DNA from: Apostichopus japonicus
Lineage: Eukaryota > Echinodermata > Holothuroidea > Aspidochirotida > Stichopodidae
Length of the DNA: 64,000 nt
Direction: 5' to 3'
Assembly (NCBI RefSeq): GCF_037975245.1
Contig: NC_092569.1
Span: forward strand, 33,191,668-33,255,667
In this document: positions 23,883-36,298 of the stretch, piece after piece
Layout: every line of letters begins with the position of its first letter
Position numbering within the stretch: the stretch's first letter is position 1
Program-made: the position numbers and the translations under genes
The notes under the pieces: model-generated
What the model was told of the DNA's origin: nothing
The model's input: the letters and a program-made list of their open reading frames with translations, nothing else
The model's database searches: none

Positions 23883-26215
23883 AGTAGTTTGGGTGGAGAT
23901 GATTGGGGATGGGCCTTTTGGGGGTCTACTGGCAGGGGTACCCCACTAATATAAATTACTGGAATTGCCCAAATATAGAGTCCTGCCAATTATTTTCCGG
24001 TAGTTTTTAACTGGATACTTCATGAGCAGACCTAGGTCAATGAGGGGATGGGCTTTTTGGGGGTCTACTGGCACTTGTACCCCTCTAATAGAAATTTCTG
24101 GAAATGCCCAAACCTTACATATGAGTGATACCTATCATTTTTCAGTAGGTTTCAACTGGTTACATCATGAGCTCACCTAGGTCAATGAGGGGATGGGCTT
24201 TTTGGGGGTCTACTGGCAGGGGTACCCCACTAATAGAAATTTATGGAATTGCCCATCCCTTACATATAGAGTCCTGCTAATTATTTTTCGGTAGTTTTTA
24301 ACTGGATACTTCATGAGCTGACCTAGGTCAATGAGGGGATGGGCTTTTTGGGGGTCTACTGGCACGTGTATCCCACTAATAGAAATTTCTGGAAATGCCC
24401 AAACCTTACATATGAGTGATACCTATCATTTTTCAGTAGGTTTCAACTGGTTACATCATGAGCTCACCTAGGTCAATGAGGGGATGGGCTTTTTGGGGGT
24501 CTACTGGCAGGGGTACCCCACTAATAGAAATTTATGGAATTGCCCATCCCTTACATATAGAGTCCTGCTAATTATTTTTCGGTAGTTTTTAACTGGATAC
24601 TTCATGAGCTGACCTAGGTCAATGAGGGGATGGGCTTTTTGGGGGTCTACTGGCACGTGTATCCCACTAATAGAAATTTCTGGAAACGCCCAAACCTTAC
24701 ATATGAAGTGATACCTATCATTTTCCAGTAGGTTTCAACAGGTTACATCATGAGCTCACCTAGGTCAATGAGGGGATGGGCATTTTGGGGGTCTACTTGC
24801 AGGGGTACCCCACTAATAGAAATTTCTGGAAATGCCCATCCCTTACATATGAGTGATACCTATCATTTCCAGCAGGTATCAACTGGTTACCTTATGAGCC
24901 GACCTAGGTCAATGAGGGGATGGGCTTTTTGGGGGTCTACTGGCACGTGTATCCCACTAATAGAAATTTCTGGAAATGCCCAAACCTTACATATGAAGTG
25001 ATACCTATCATTTTCCAGTAGGTTTCAACAGGTTACATCATGAGCTCACCTAGGTCAATGAGGGGATGGGCATTTTGGGGGTCTACTTGCAGGGGTACCC
25101 CACTAATAGAAATTTCTGGAAATGCCCATCCCTTACATATGAGTGATACCTATCATTTCCAGCAGGTATCAACTGGTTACCTTATGAGCCGACCTAGGTC
25201 AATGAGGGGATGGGCTTTTTGGGGTCTACTGGCAGGGGTACCCCACTAATAGAAATTTCTGGAAATGCCCATCCCTTACATATAGAGTCCTGCTAATTAT
25301 TTTTCGGTAGTTTTTAACTGGATACTTCATGAGCTGACCTAGGTCAATGAGGGGATGGGCATTTTGGGGGTCTACTGGCAGGGGTACCCCACTAATAGAA
25401 ATTTCTGGAAATGCCCATCCCTTACATATAGAGTCCTGCCAATTATTTTTCGGTAGTTTTTAACTGGATACTTCATGAGCTGACCTAGGTCAATGAGGGG
25501 ATGGGCTTTTTGGGGGTCTACTGGCACGTATATCCCACCAATAGAAATTTCTGGAAATGCCCAAACCTTACATATGAAGTGATACCTATCATTTTCCAGT
25601 AGGTTTCAACAGGTTACATCATGAGCACACCTAGGTCAATGAGGGGGATGGGCATTTTGGGGGTCTACTTGCAGGGGTACCCCACTAATACAAATTACTG
25701 GAATTGCCCATCCCTCACATATAGAGTCCTGCTAATCATTTTCCAGTAGTTTTCAACTGGTTACTTCATGAACTCACCTAGGTCAATGAGGGGATGGGCA
25801 TTTTGGGGGTCTACTGGCAGGGGTACCCACCAATAAAAATGACTGGAAATGCCCATCCCTTGTAACTGAAGTCCTGACCATCATTTTCCAATAGGTTTCA
25901 AGTGGTTACCTCATGAGCTGACCTAGGTCATCCGTGAGGCTGGCAAAGCTACCCCACCACCAATAATTACTGGCGATGGCCATTTGTTGCTCATGGGGCC
26001 ATACCTGACACATTGTATTTACTTTGATGTGGTTACCATGAAAGCTGATCTAGGTTAGCTTTTAGGTGACTTTAAAATTGCTTTCCCAGCCACACCCACC
26101 ACAGCCGGTTTTCCAGTCTTTTGGTTTCATATACAGGAATGCACTGTGAACATTGTGATGTACAAGGCAATTGATTACCTTCCCAGCTAACCAAACCCTA
26201 AGGGCTCCCGGTCTA
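23883..26215 (+). mobile_element. Foldback-family element with an internal 146-bp tandem array, copy 1 (one end missing)
   Basis: Fourteen units carry CCTAGGTCAATGAGGGGATG, with starts near 24031, 24176, 24322, 24467, 24613, 24759, 24903, 25049, 25193, 25338, 25484, 25630, 25777 and 25922 (spacing 144-147). Two unit types alternate over part of the array, giving a ~291-base dimer. From about 25990 to 26215 the array passes into unique sequence ending CTCCCGGTCTA, which matches the right terminus of the full-length element at 58471-59867. The left terminus is absent here. Open frames across units are repeat by-products. Confidence 0.85.
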
Positions 26216-27148
26216 TATTGATGCTCCATTGACACCCTTGCCTCCAGAATGTGACTGTGTGACGTCAGGTGTTAGAATTGCTTTAGAATTCATTGGACAT
26301 TTGAGTGAATGTAGGGACCAAAACATGAACTGTTTATGCAATTCTTTGAGAAACATAACATAGTTCCACTAAAATATGCAAAAGTGATCTACTTCCACCC
26401 CACCAAAAAACCTTGTCTTGTGGATGGGGGTGGGGGGGGGTGGGTTAAGAAGACCAGTTCATACAACTTTATAAAGAACATACCTGGGAATATTTTCGAT
26501 ATGAATTTCAACATTTTTTATCATTGAAATTTCTTTGGGCATGCACCCAAAGGTCACAGTTTACTTTTCTTACAAAGGGACCTTTGCAACATAATGTTTT
26601 AACAATAGTAATAGATAATGAATGTATCTATAAACTCAGTAATTTTTAGGTTGGTGCTCCCTCTTTTTATAATCATTTTCAGTGAAAACATCTTGAGTGA
26701 AGGCATTCTTGCACTTTATACTCAAGCATGTGCTCAAGTTTTAGAGTTTCAAAAAGCCTAACTAGTATCTCCTCTAACAATTGTGTTCTTTGAATATTGT
26801 TTAATGGGTATGACAGGAATTTGCATATTCAAGAAGTTTTTAAATATTTCTTGACATTGAGAAGAACTTACCATTATTTTGGTTCTGTAAGTCCTTGTCA
26901 CATCAACATAAAGACAGGTTTTTCCTCATTTGTTATTATGATTTGGATTGAACCTCTTCTAAGCTTTTTATTCTCAGTATATACTTACACCAAATGTTCA
27001 CATTATTATGGTCACTGGTATTTTTAAGAAGGTATCAAAAGATATTTATGATTAACAAAGCAGACATCTTGGACTACCACTGCAGTGGTTTTTGAGTATG
27101 TGCCCCTGTCCTGTGGTCCATCATTGAAGGTCCTGTGGTCCATCATGT
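26216..27148. other. No gene recognised
   Basis: About 0.9 kb of AT-rich DNA with a G-rich run near 26424-26443. At 27119-27147 the phrase CCTGTGGTCCATCAT occurs twice in tandem just before the SINE. Confidence 0.35.
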
Positions 27149-27409
27149 GGAGTGTTAGCTCAGTGGTTAACACCGGTGCCTTTCAATCATAAGGTCCCCG
27201 GTTCGAGTCACTCCCAGATTAATGTATGTCGTCCAGTTACAGGGTTGTTGACAATTAACAATTCATAATCATGGACGTTAAATATGAATGTGAGAGACTG
27301 ATTTCGGTCAGCTTGCGGCTTTGATAAGCCAATTAGGCTTCTTCGCGAGTTCTGCTTGCAGGAGGATCTAATATACATACATACATACATACATACATAC
27401 ATACATACA
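27149..27409 (+). mobile_element. tRNA-derived SINE with (TACA)n tail
   Basis: The head resembles a tRNA gene. An A-box-like TTAGCTCAGTGGTTAA lies near 27155-27170 and a B box, GGTTCGAGTC, at 27200-27209. The first bases (GGAGTG) can pair with CACTCC near 27208-27213 like an acceptor stem. The anticodon arm is imperfect (8-base loop), so it is not a functional tRNA gene. A ~150-base unrelated body follows, then a pure (ATAC)n tail at 27372-27409. No clear target-site duplication was found. Confidence 0.7.
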
Positions 27410-27460
27410 ACTGTTAACATAAGTATGTTCCTTTTTAGATCGGGAGCACTTAGAGTAGCC

Positions 27461-29461
27461 CTGTGACTGATGGGACATTTGCGGACCACCATTTTTAGGT
27501 ACATTTAGTTAACTTGTATTAGCGCTATCTCAGAATGAAAAGAATGAGTTGGGTATATACCCCTCCTGGTAGCTGCTTAATGTAGCTATATCAGAGCACC
27601 ACCATTGAGAGAATATTGGCATTAACTATTTCACACAGTGGCATTTCCCTTGTGACTGATGGGACAGAAGCTCTGTGACTGATGGGACGCTACAGTATCT
27701 CCTCCAAAATTATAGCAAATTTTGTTTTGCACTAACTTCAGTTTGCATCCACATATGGTGCCAACTAGCATTAAACTTGGGTCATCTGGGCTCTAGCCAC
27801 CCATAGTCATCACAGGTAGGGCCCACTCGAGTTGGCCAATGGGGGTGTGGGTCCCACATTGGTTTGCCATATGAGCATCCCATAGAAGCAACTGGCATAT
27901 GTAGAACAGACACAGGCCCATGGGAAAACCTGTTCCATTCCACACTTGCGGTCTCATATAGCCCCATATGACTGAGTCATGGGTGTGTGATTTGTTGGGG
28001 CCTCACTGGGAAAGCTGTTTGGGCCCATATTTGGTGAGGTATTTTGCCCATGTATGGGACTCATGTCATCCCACTTCGGTGTATCAAGTAATGACATCTG
28101 GAAAAATGAAACACAATCCGTACGCATTTGAAACTTGCATTTTATTTATTAACAACAACAGAACGAGCTGAGCCTTGAAACATGCAAACATTGATAATGA
28201 ACAGGATACTAATTATACAACATTGATGAAGTCATTTAAGTCACATGAGCTTTTGACAATATGCTGAGCTTAACCCTGGGCAGCAAAAGTACCGAGATAC
28301 TCTCAACTGTGGATTTAAAGGGTCCAATCTGCCCATCATATAGTGAAAGTCTAATACAAATTTTTTGAGCCATGTTCTCCATTTCCCCCCAAAATACTAA
28401 AGTGGTCAACATCCCATGAGGAAAGAGCCAAAACTAATAGGCAAATGGGCATACATATACTATAAAAAGGATCCACCTGGCCTTACCAATGATTGGATTG
28501 GACCTTACATCATTTAAGTTACAGCCTAGTGGTTCTGTGAAAACTAATTCACTTGTGTGATGGGTACTCCTGTGGTGATACTGCCAACCAGGAGTGTGTT
28601 GTACAGTGCTTCAGGTTCTTTTTCCCCCTGATAGACCCACCAGTTCCTTCAACTCGGCCTCATTGTTCTGTGATCCAAGAATATTGCATTCCTCAAATTT
28701 TGGACAGAAGGGCCTGTATGCAGTGATCCAGCCCTCTCTACAAACCTCTGTGCATGCCACTGCTGTAGATGATAATAGTTGTTATGTCATTTCTTTTTAG
28801 GAAATTAGGTATGACTGGAACGACACTATTCTTGTACTAATACTTTTAGGCATTGCAAACTGTCCAATATAGGCTATACTATCTGAACCATGTACTGTGA
28901 CTGATGGGACAGTAAAATCCAAAGATCTGACATGTATACCAATCTTGAATCAGGATAACCTTCACAGGTCAATAAACACTTCATCATGTCACCATCATGT
29001 CAGTGACACAAGCTGCTTTCAATAACATGGTCTAACAAATTAATTTGAAGAAATATACTGTACCTGTATTCTGATTTGCGTTTTTGTTCACGTTCTCGAC
29101 GCTTCTGTTGTGAAGACATCTCCCGCTTCTTCTTGTGGGCCCACTGTTTGCGATACGCTGATTGTTTTTTTATATGCATCATATTTCTCCTCTGCTTTCA
29201 AACGTTCCCTCCTGTTTCGCTGTCTTTCAGCACTGGATTTCCCCATTTTGCATTGCACCACACATGCAGCCTAATTCTGTGACTGATGGGACAGAAGTTT
29301 CAGGTTGTCTTGCACATAACCCTATACACAATTGAAGAATCTCTGCTCATGCCAGATTAAGCCTTGAGTAGTACTAGATAGATGGACCCCCAACAACAGC
29401 TAAAATCATTCTGTTGGCTTATGACTAAAACAAATGTTAAAAAACTGTGACTGATGGGACA
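27461..29461. repeat. Six scattered copies of CTGTGACTGATGGGACA
   Basis: Identical or nearly identical 15-17-base copies lie at 27461-27477, 27651-27666, 27674-27688, 28895-28911, 29277-29293 and 29445-29461, all in the same orientation with irregular spacing and unrelated flanks. The copy at 29277 lies 31 bases upstream of the start codon of the minus-strand exon at 29064-29246. The function is unknown. Confidence 0.85.
29064..29246 (-). pseudogene. Basic, charged N-terminal exon with a one-base frameshift
   Basis: Reading the minus strand from ATG at 29246 gives MGKSSAERQRNRRERLKAEE and continues KYDAYK. A seven-A run (plus-strand T run at 29165-29171) then breaks the frame. The next frame carries a matching basic segment (SAYRKQWAHKKKREMSSQQK) to a donor CAG|GTACAG at 29063. 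A start of the form MxKS-AERQR-RRE-LK followed by Lys/Arg-rich helices recalls uncharacterised proteins common in aquatic invertebrate genomes (recollection, not checked). The shift at a homopolymer could be decay or an assembly error. Confidence 0.45.
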
Positions 29462-29812
29462 TGTCCACACTCATTATTTCAAGAAATCACACAAAGACTT
29501 CTATTCATATAGACACCTGTAACTTTGCAGAAGGTGAAAGGTCTCAAGGTGACTTTCATACTCAAAACAAAGTTGGTCATTTCTAGAATCATGCCAACTA
29601 TTAAAGGGGCACTCTGAATTTTAGGAAATTTTGCTAATTTTTCGTTCCTGCAGCACTTGACAGTTAAATGCATGCTGCAGTGAGGAGAAACACGTTATAA
29701 GCCAGGTGAAACCTGTTTTTGGTAGTTTAACTGTCATGTATATCAAATATCTCCCTCAAATGGCTGCAACCTTAAGTTGATTTTTAGTGAAAAATGCATC
29801 AATTCAATGGAA

Positions 29813-32800
29813 TGTGTAATTAATTACTTAGTTAATTAAATTATTTGCTATATTGATTTTACAAAGGGATTACTTTCAATAGTACCCATACTGGAGTCCT
29901 TACAGTGGTCCAGTGAGATGATATAACATTGAATTGCCAATGTCGCTCTAAGTGTTGTTTTTATGCTATGTCGCCCTAAGTGTTGTGGAAAGAGATAAAT
30001 TCACATAGGACAACTCATATATGTGTAATTAATTACTTAGTTAATTAAATTATTTGCTATATTGATTTTACAAAGGGATTACTTTCAATAGTAGCCATAC
30101 TGGAGTCCTAACAGTGGTCCAGTGTGATGATATAACATTGAATTGCCAATGTCGCTCTATAAGTGTTGTTTTTATGCTATGTCGCCCTAAGTGTTGTGGA
30201 AAGAGATAAATTCGCATAGGACAACTCGTATATGTGTAATTAATTACTTAGTTAATTAAATTATTTGCTATATTTATTTTACAAAGGGATAACTTTCAAC
30301 AGTACCCATAATGGAGTCCTAACAGTGGTCCAGTGTGATGATATAACATTAGATTGCCAATGTCTTTAAGTGTTGTTTTTATGGTATGTCGCCCTAAGTG
30401 TTGTTAAAAGAGATAAATTCACATAGGACAACTCGTATATGTGTAATTAATTACTTAGTTAATTAAATTATTTGCTATATTTATTTTACAAAGGGGTTAC
30501 TATCAATAGTACCCATACTGGAGTCCTAACAGTGGTCCAGTGTGATGGAATAACATTAAATTGCCAATGTCGCCCTTAGTGCTGTTTTTATTCTATGTCG
30601 CCCTAAGTGTTGTGAAAAGAGATAAATTTACATAGGACAACTTGTATATGTGCAATTAAATAATTAATTAGTTAAATTATTTGCTATATGTATTGTGCAA
30701 AGGGACACATATAAATAATACCCATACTGGAGTCCTAACGGTGGTCCAGTTTGATGAAATATACATTAAATTGCCACTGTCGCCCTAAGTGCTGTTTTTA
30801 TGATATGTTGCCCAAGTGTTGTGAAAACAGCTCAATTCAAATACGCCAAGATGAATATGTGTTATTAATTAATTAATTAGTTAAACTACTTGGTTTATTG
30901 TCTTGCAAATGGATTTCTATGAATAGTACCCACACTGGAGTCCTATACAGTCGTCCAGTGTGACAAAATAGTATTGCATTACATGTATATGTGTAATTAA
31001 TTACTTAGTTAATAAGATGATTTTCTAAATTTATTTTACAAAGGGGTTACTATCAATAGTACCCATACTGGAGTCCTAACAGTGGTCCAGTGTGATGGAA
31101 TAACATTAAATTGCCAATGTCGCCCTAAGTGCTGTTTTTATGATATGTTGCCCTAAGTGTTGTGAAAAGAGATAAATTCACATAGGACAACTCGTATATG
31201 TGTAATTAATTACTTAGTTAATAAGATGATTTTCTAAATTTATTTTACAAAGGGGTTACTATCAATAGTACCCATACTGGAGTCCTAACAGTGGTCCAGT
31301 GTGATGGAATAACATTAAATTGCCAATGTCGCTCTAAGTGTTGTTTTTATGCTATGTCGCCATAAGTGTTGTGGAAAGAGATAAATTCACAAAGGACAAC
31401 TCGTATATGTGTAATTAATTACTTAGTTAATTAAATTATTTGCTATATTGATTTTACAAAGGGATTACTTTCAATAGTACCCATACTGGAGTCCTTACAG
31501 TGGTCCAGTGTGATGATATAACATTGAATTGCCAACGTCGCTCTAAGTGTTGTTTTTATGCTATGTCGCCCTAAGTGTTGTGGAAAGAGATAAATTCACA
31601 TAGGACAACTTGTATATGTGTAATTAATTACTTAGTTAATTAGATTATTTTCTATATTTATTTTACAAATGGGTTAATATCAATAGTACCCATACTGGAG
31701 TCCTAACAGTGGTCCAGTGTGATGGAATAACATTAAATTGCCAATGTCGCCCTAAGTGCTGTTTTTATTCTATGTCGCCCTAAGTGTTGTGAAAAGAGAT
31801 AAATTCACATAGGACAACTTGTATATGTGTAATTAATTACTTAATTAATTAGATTATTTTCTATATTTATTTTACAAATGGGTTACTAACAATAGTACCC
31901 ATACTGGAGTCCTAACAGTGGTCCAGTGTGATGGAATAACATTAAATTGCCAATGTCGCCCTAAGTGCTGTTTTTATGATATGTTGCCCTAAGTGTTGTG
32001 AAAAGAGATAAATTCACATAGGACAACTCGTATATGTGTAATTAATTACTTAGTTAATAAGATGATTTTCTAAATTTATTTTACAAAGGGGTTACTATCA
32101 ATAGTACCCATACTGGAGTCCTAACAGTGGTCCAGTGTGATGGAATAACATTAAATTGCCAATGTCGCTCTAAGTGTTGTTTTTATGCTATGTCGCCATA
32201 AGTGTTGTGGAAAGAGATAAATTCACAAAGGACAACTCGTATATGTGTAATTAATTACTTAGTTAATTAGATTATTTTCTATATTTATTTTACAAATGGG
32301 TTAATATCAATAGTACCCATACTGGAGTCCTAACAGTGGTCCAGTGTGATGGAATAACATTAAATTGCCAATGTCGCCCTAAGTGCTGTTTTTATTCTAT
32401 GTCGCCCTAAGTGTTGTGAAAAGAGATAAATTCACATAGGACAACTTGTATATGTGTAATTAATTACTTAATTAATTAGATTATTTTCTATATTTATTTT
32501 ACAAATGGGTTACTAACAATAGTACCCATACTGGAGTCCTAACAGTGGTCCAGTGTGATGGAATAACATTGAATTGCCAATGTCGCCCTAAGTGCTGTTT
32601 ATATTCTATGTCGCCCTAAATGTTGTGAAAAGAGATAAATTCACATAGGACAACTTGTATATGTGTAATTAATTACTTAGTTAATTAGATTATTTTCTAT
32701 ATTTATTTTACAAATGGGTTACTATCAATAGTACCCATACTGGAGTCCTAACAGTGGTCCAGTGTGATGGAATAACATTAAATTGCCAATGTCGCCCTAA

Positions 32801-35484
32801 GTGCTGTTTTTATTCTATGTCGCCCTATAAGTGTTGTGGAAAGAGATAAATTCACATAGGACAACTTGTATATGTGTAATTAATTACTTATTTAATTAGA
32901 TTATTTTCTATATTTATTTTACAAATGGGTTACTATCAATAGTACCCATACTGGAGTCCTAACAGTGGTACAGTGTGATGGAATAACATTAAATTGCCAA
33001 TGTCGCCCTTAGTGCTGTTTTCATTCTATGTCGCCCTAAGTGTTGTGAAAAGAGATAAATTTACATAGGACAACTTGTATATGTGCAATTAAATAATTAA
33101 TTAGTTAAATTATTTGCTATATGTATTGTGCAAAGGGATACACATAAATAATACCCATACTGGAGTCCTAACAGTGGTCCAGTTTGATGAAATATACATT
33201 AAATTGCCACTGTTGCCCTAAGTGCTGTTTTTATGATATGTTGCCCAAGTGTTGTGAAAAGAGCTAAATTCACATAGGACAACTTGTATGTGTAATTAAT
33301 TACTTAGTTAATTAGATGATTTTCTATATTTATGTTACAAAGGGGTTACTATCAATAGTACCCATACTGGAGTCCTAACAGTGGTCCAGTGTGATGGAAT
33401 AACATTAAATTGCCAATGTCGCCCTAAGTGCTGTTTTTATTCTATGTCGCCCTAAGTGTTGTGAAAAGAGATAAATTTACATAGGACAACTTGTATGTGT
33501 AATTAATTACTTAGTTAATTAGATTATTTTCTATATTTATTTTACAAATGGGTTACTATCAATAGTACCCATACTGGAGTCCTAACAGTGGTACAGTGTG
33601 ATGGAATAACATTAAATTGCCAATGTCGCCCTAAGTGCTGTTTTTATTCTATGTCGCCCTTAGTGTTGTGAAAAGAGATAAATTCACATAGTACAACTTG
33701 TATATGTGTAATTAATTACTTAGTTAATTAGATGATTTTCTAAATTCATTTTACAAAGGGGTTACTATCAATAGTACCCATACTGGAGTCCTAACAGTGG
33801 TACAGTGTGATGGAATAACATTAAATTGCCAATGTCGCCCTAAGTGCTGTTTTTATTCTATGTCGCCCTAAGTGTTGTGAAAAGAGATAAATTCACATAG
33901 GACAACTTGTATATGTGTAATTAATTACTTAGTTAATTAGATGATTTTCTATATTTATGTTACAAAGGGGTTACTATCAATAGTACCCATACTGGAGTCC
34001 TAACAGTGGTCCAGTGTGATGGAATAACATTAAATTGCCAATGTCTCCCTAAGTGCTGTTTTTATTCTATGTCGCCCTAAGTGTTGTGAAAAGAGATAAA
34101 TTCACATAGGACAACTTGTATATGTGTAATTAATTACTTAGTTAATTAGATGATTTTCTAAATTTATTTTACAAATGGGTTACTATCAATAGTACCCATA
34201 CTGGAGTCCTAACAGTGGTCCAGTGTGATGGAATAACATTAAATTGCCAATGTCGCCCTAAGTGCTGTTTTTATTCTATGTCGCCCTAAGTGTTGTGAAA
34301 AGAGATAAATTCACATAGTACAACTTGTATATGTGTAATTAATTACTTAGTTAATTAAATTATTGCTATATTTATTTTTCAAAGGGATTACTTTCAATAG
34401 TACCCATACTGGAGTCCTTACAGTGGTCCAGTGTGATGATATAACATTGAATTGCCAATGTCGCTCTAAGTGTTGTTTTTATGCTATGTCGCCCTAAGTG
34501 TTGTGGAAAGAGATAAATTCACATAGGACAACTCGTATATGTAATTAATTACTTAGTTAATTAAATTATTTGCTATATTGATTTTACAAAGGGATTACTT
34601 TCAATAGTACCCATACTGGAGTCCTTACAGTGGTCCAGTGTGATGATATAACATTGAATTGCCAATGTCACTCTAAGTGTTGTTTCTATGCTATGTCGCC
34701 CTAAGTGTTGTGGAAAGAGATAAATTCACATAGGACAACTTGTATATGTGTAATTAATTACTTAGTTAATTAAATTATTTGCTATATGTATTGTGCAAAG
34801 GGATACACATAAATAATACCCATACTGGAGTCCTAACAGTGGTCCAGTTTGATGAAATATACATTAAATTGCCACTGTCGCCCTAAGTGCTGTTTTTATG
34901 ATATGTTGCCCTAAGTGTTGTGAAAAGAGCTAAATTCACATATGCCAAGATGAATATGTGTTATTAATTAATTAATTAATTAGTTAAACTACTTGGTTTA
35001 TTGTCTTGCAAATGGATTTCTATAAATAGTACCCACACTGGAGTCCTATACAGTGGTCCAGTGTGACAAAATAGTATTGTATTACATGTATATGTGTAAT
35101 TCATTCATTAATTAATTTAATTCCTTGCTAAATATATATTTCAAAGGGATTACTATAAATAGTACCCATACTGGACTCCAATGTGATAAAATTACATTAA
35201 ATTGCCAATGTCGCCCTAAGTGTTATTTGATGCGATGTCGCCCAAAGTGCTGTTTCACAGTTAAATTCACTGAGATGCACTTAGGGCGACATCTATATGT
35301 CGCCCTAAGTGTGTTTGTGTACAATTAATTGATTATTTAATTAAAATCCTTGGTATTTGTATTTTGCAAAAGGATTATATTTAAAAACACTCAAACTGGA
35401 GTCTTTACAATGGTCCAGTGTGAAACAATAACATTAAATTGCCAATGTTGCCCTAAGTGCTCTTTTTATCCTATGTCGCCCAAC
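29813..35484 (+). repeat. Satellite array, ~209-bp unit, about 28 copies
   Basis: The landmark CATACTGGAGTCC recurs about 28 times between 29.88 and 35.39 kb, nearly always 207-213 bases apart; three junctions are shorter or diverged (near 31.0, 35.17 and 35.39 kb). Each unit has an AATTAATTACTTAGTTAATTA block, the landmark, and two TGTCGCCCTAAGTG boxes about 30 bases apart. Unit types recur in blocks, so the array has higher-order structure. The outer copies are the most diverged, as expected from unequal exchange. The array ends at GCCCAACGGTC, followed by (TA)n. It is noncoding. Confidence 0.95.
35278..35312. repeat. Perfect-arm palindrome of the satellite box
   Basis: CACTTAGGGCGACAT and ATGTCGCCCTAAGTG flank a four-base loop, forming a 15-bp stem. 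It lies in the terminal, diverged part of the array. A similar palindrome occurs at 8397-8427. Confidence 0.85.
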
Positions 35485-35495
35485 GGTCTAATTTA

Positions 35496-35498
35496 GAG

Positions 35499-35546
<48 letters not shown>
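35496..35546. repeat. (TA)n microsatellite
   Basis: A run of TA repeats links the end of the satellite array to the SINE-derived inverted repeat on its right. Confidence 0.95.
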
Positions 35547-35548
<2 letters not shown>

Positions 35549-35640
35549 GAAAATCGTAATGAGTTGGAAAATCCCGGTGGAGGCTGAAAGTTTTTTTACT
35601 GTTCTTGATTTTCCAACTCATTACGATTTTCATTTATATA
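35540..35640. mobile_element. Head-to-head SINE 3' ends forming a 34-bp perfect inverted repeat
   Basis: Positions 35540-35573 are the exact reverse complement of 35607-35640, with a 33-base spacer. The right part, from ATCCCGGTGGAGGCTG on, matches the 3' half of the (TA)-tailed SINE seen at 39170-39257 and 39501-39582; the left arm is an inverted copy of only its last 34 bases. (TA)n tracts lie on both outer sides. Confidence 0.75.
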
Positions 35641-35679
35641 TATTCATTTGCCTTTGTCGTTTACCTCTAACATGAAATA

Positions 35680-35810
<131 letters not shown>

Positions 35811-36007
35811 TTTCAAGTGTATGTTACATTGAATCTTTACACTTCCATCGATGTATGATATAATATGTAGGTGTGTGGTCCTAGAAACCACTTTCACGCA
35901 ATTGTTAATTTCTGACAAACTATTTTTTTTTGGGGGGGGGTGGCTAGGTGAGGGTTGGAATTGAAAACACGAAAAGAAAAATGGACATGTTCACTTTGAT
36001 TTCTGAT

Positions 36008-36013
36008 TTTATT
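36008..36013 (-). promoter_or_regulatory. Candidate polyadenylation signal AATAAA
   Basis: TTTATT on the plus strand reads AATAAA on the minus strand, about 285 bases past the stop codon of the fibrinogen-domain gene. It is the first canonical hexamer I see downstream. The cleavage site is not determined. Confidence 0.4.
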
Positions 36014-36298
36014 CTTTTGTGAGACTTATACAATAATCAATTTACGAACTTTTAAGCAACAACAATCTGGTTAATATTAATATTTGACATCAATTTCAAT
36101 TAATGCTATCTTCTCATTCCCTTAAAAATGAATTATTTGTCGAATCGTCCCGTTTGTAATTCTCGTGTTCATTTTTTCTTCTTTCTTGTCCATGGCACGT
36201 CCAGCTGTCCGATGCTCAGAGATATGTATCGATCTTTTCTTACTTTTCTTAGTAAAAACTGCTCTTTTGTGCAACTTGTTATTTATACAGTGTTTTGT

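Noticed and set aside
24750-25249. Reading frames with repeated SMRGWAFWG-type peptides
   Set aside because: They follow the 146-bp tandem units of the foldback element. The frame is lost where unit length is not a multiple of three, and other copies have stops.
27149-27220. Functional tRNA gene
   Set aside because: The anticodon loop has eight bases, stems are imperfect, and the sequence continues into a SINE body and (TACA)n tail.
27782-28171. Frames rich in Gly/Pro/His near GGGCCCATATGG-like sequence
   Set aside because: No domain or splice pattern is visible; the GCCCATATGG-type phrases look like short dispersed repeat debris, but I could not define a unit.
29813-35484. CRISPR-like array
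   Set aside because: The repeats are contiguous ~209-bp satellite units with no unique spacers, in an animal genome.
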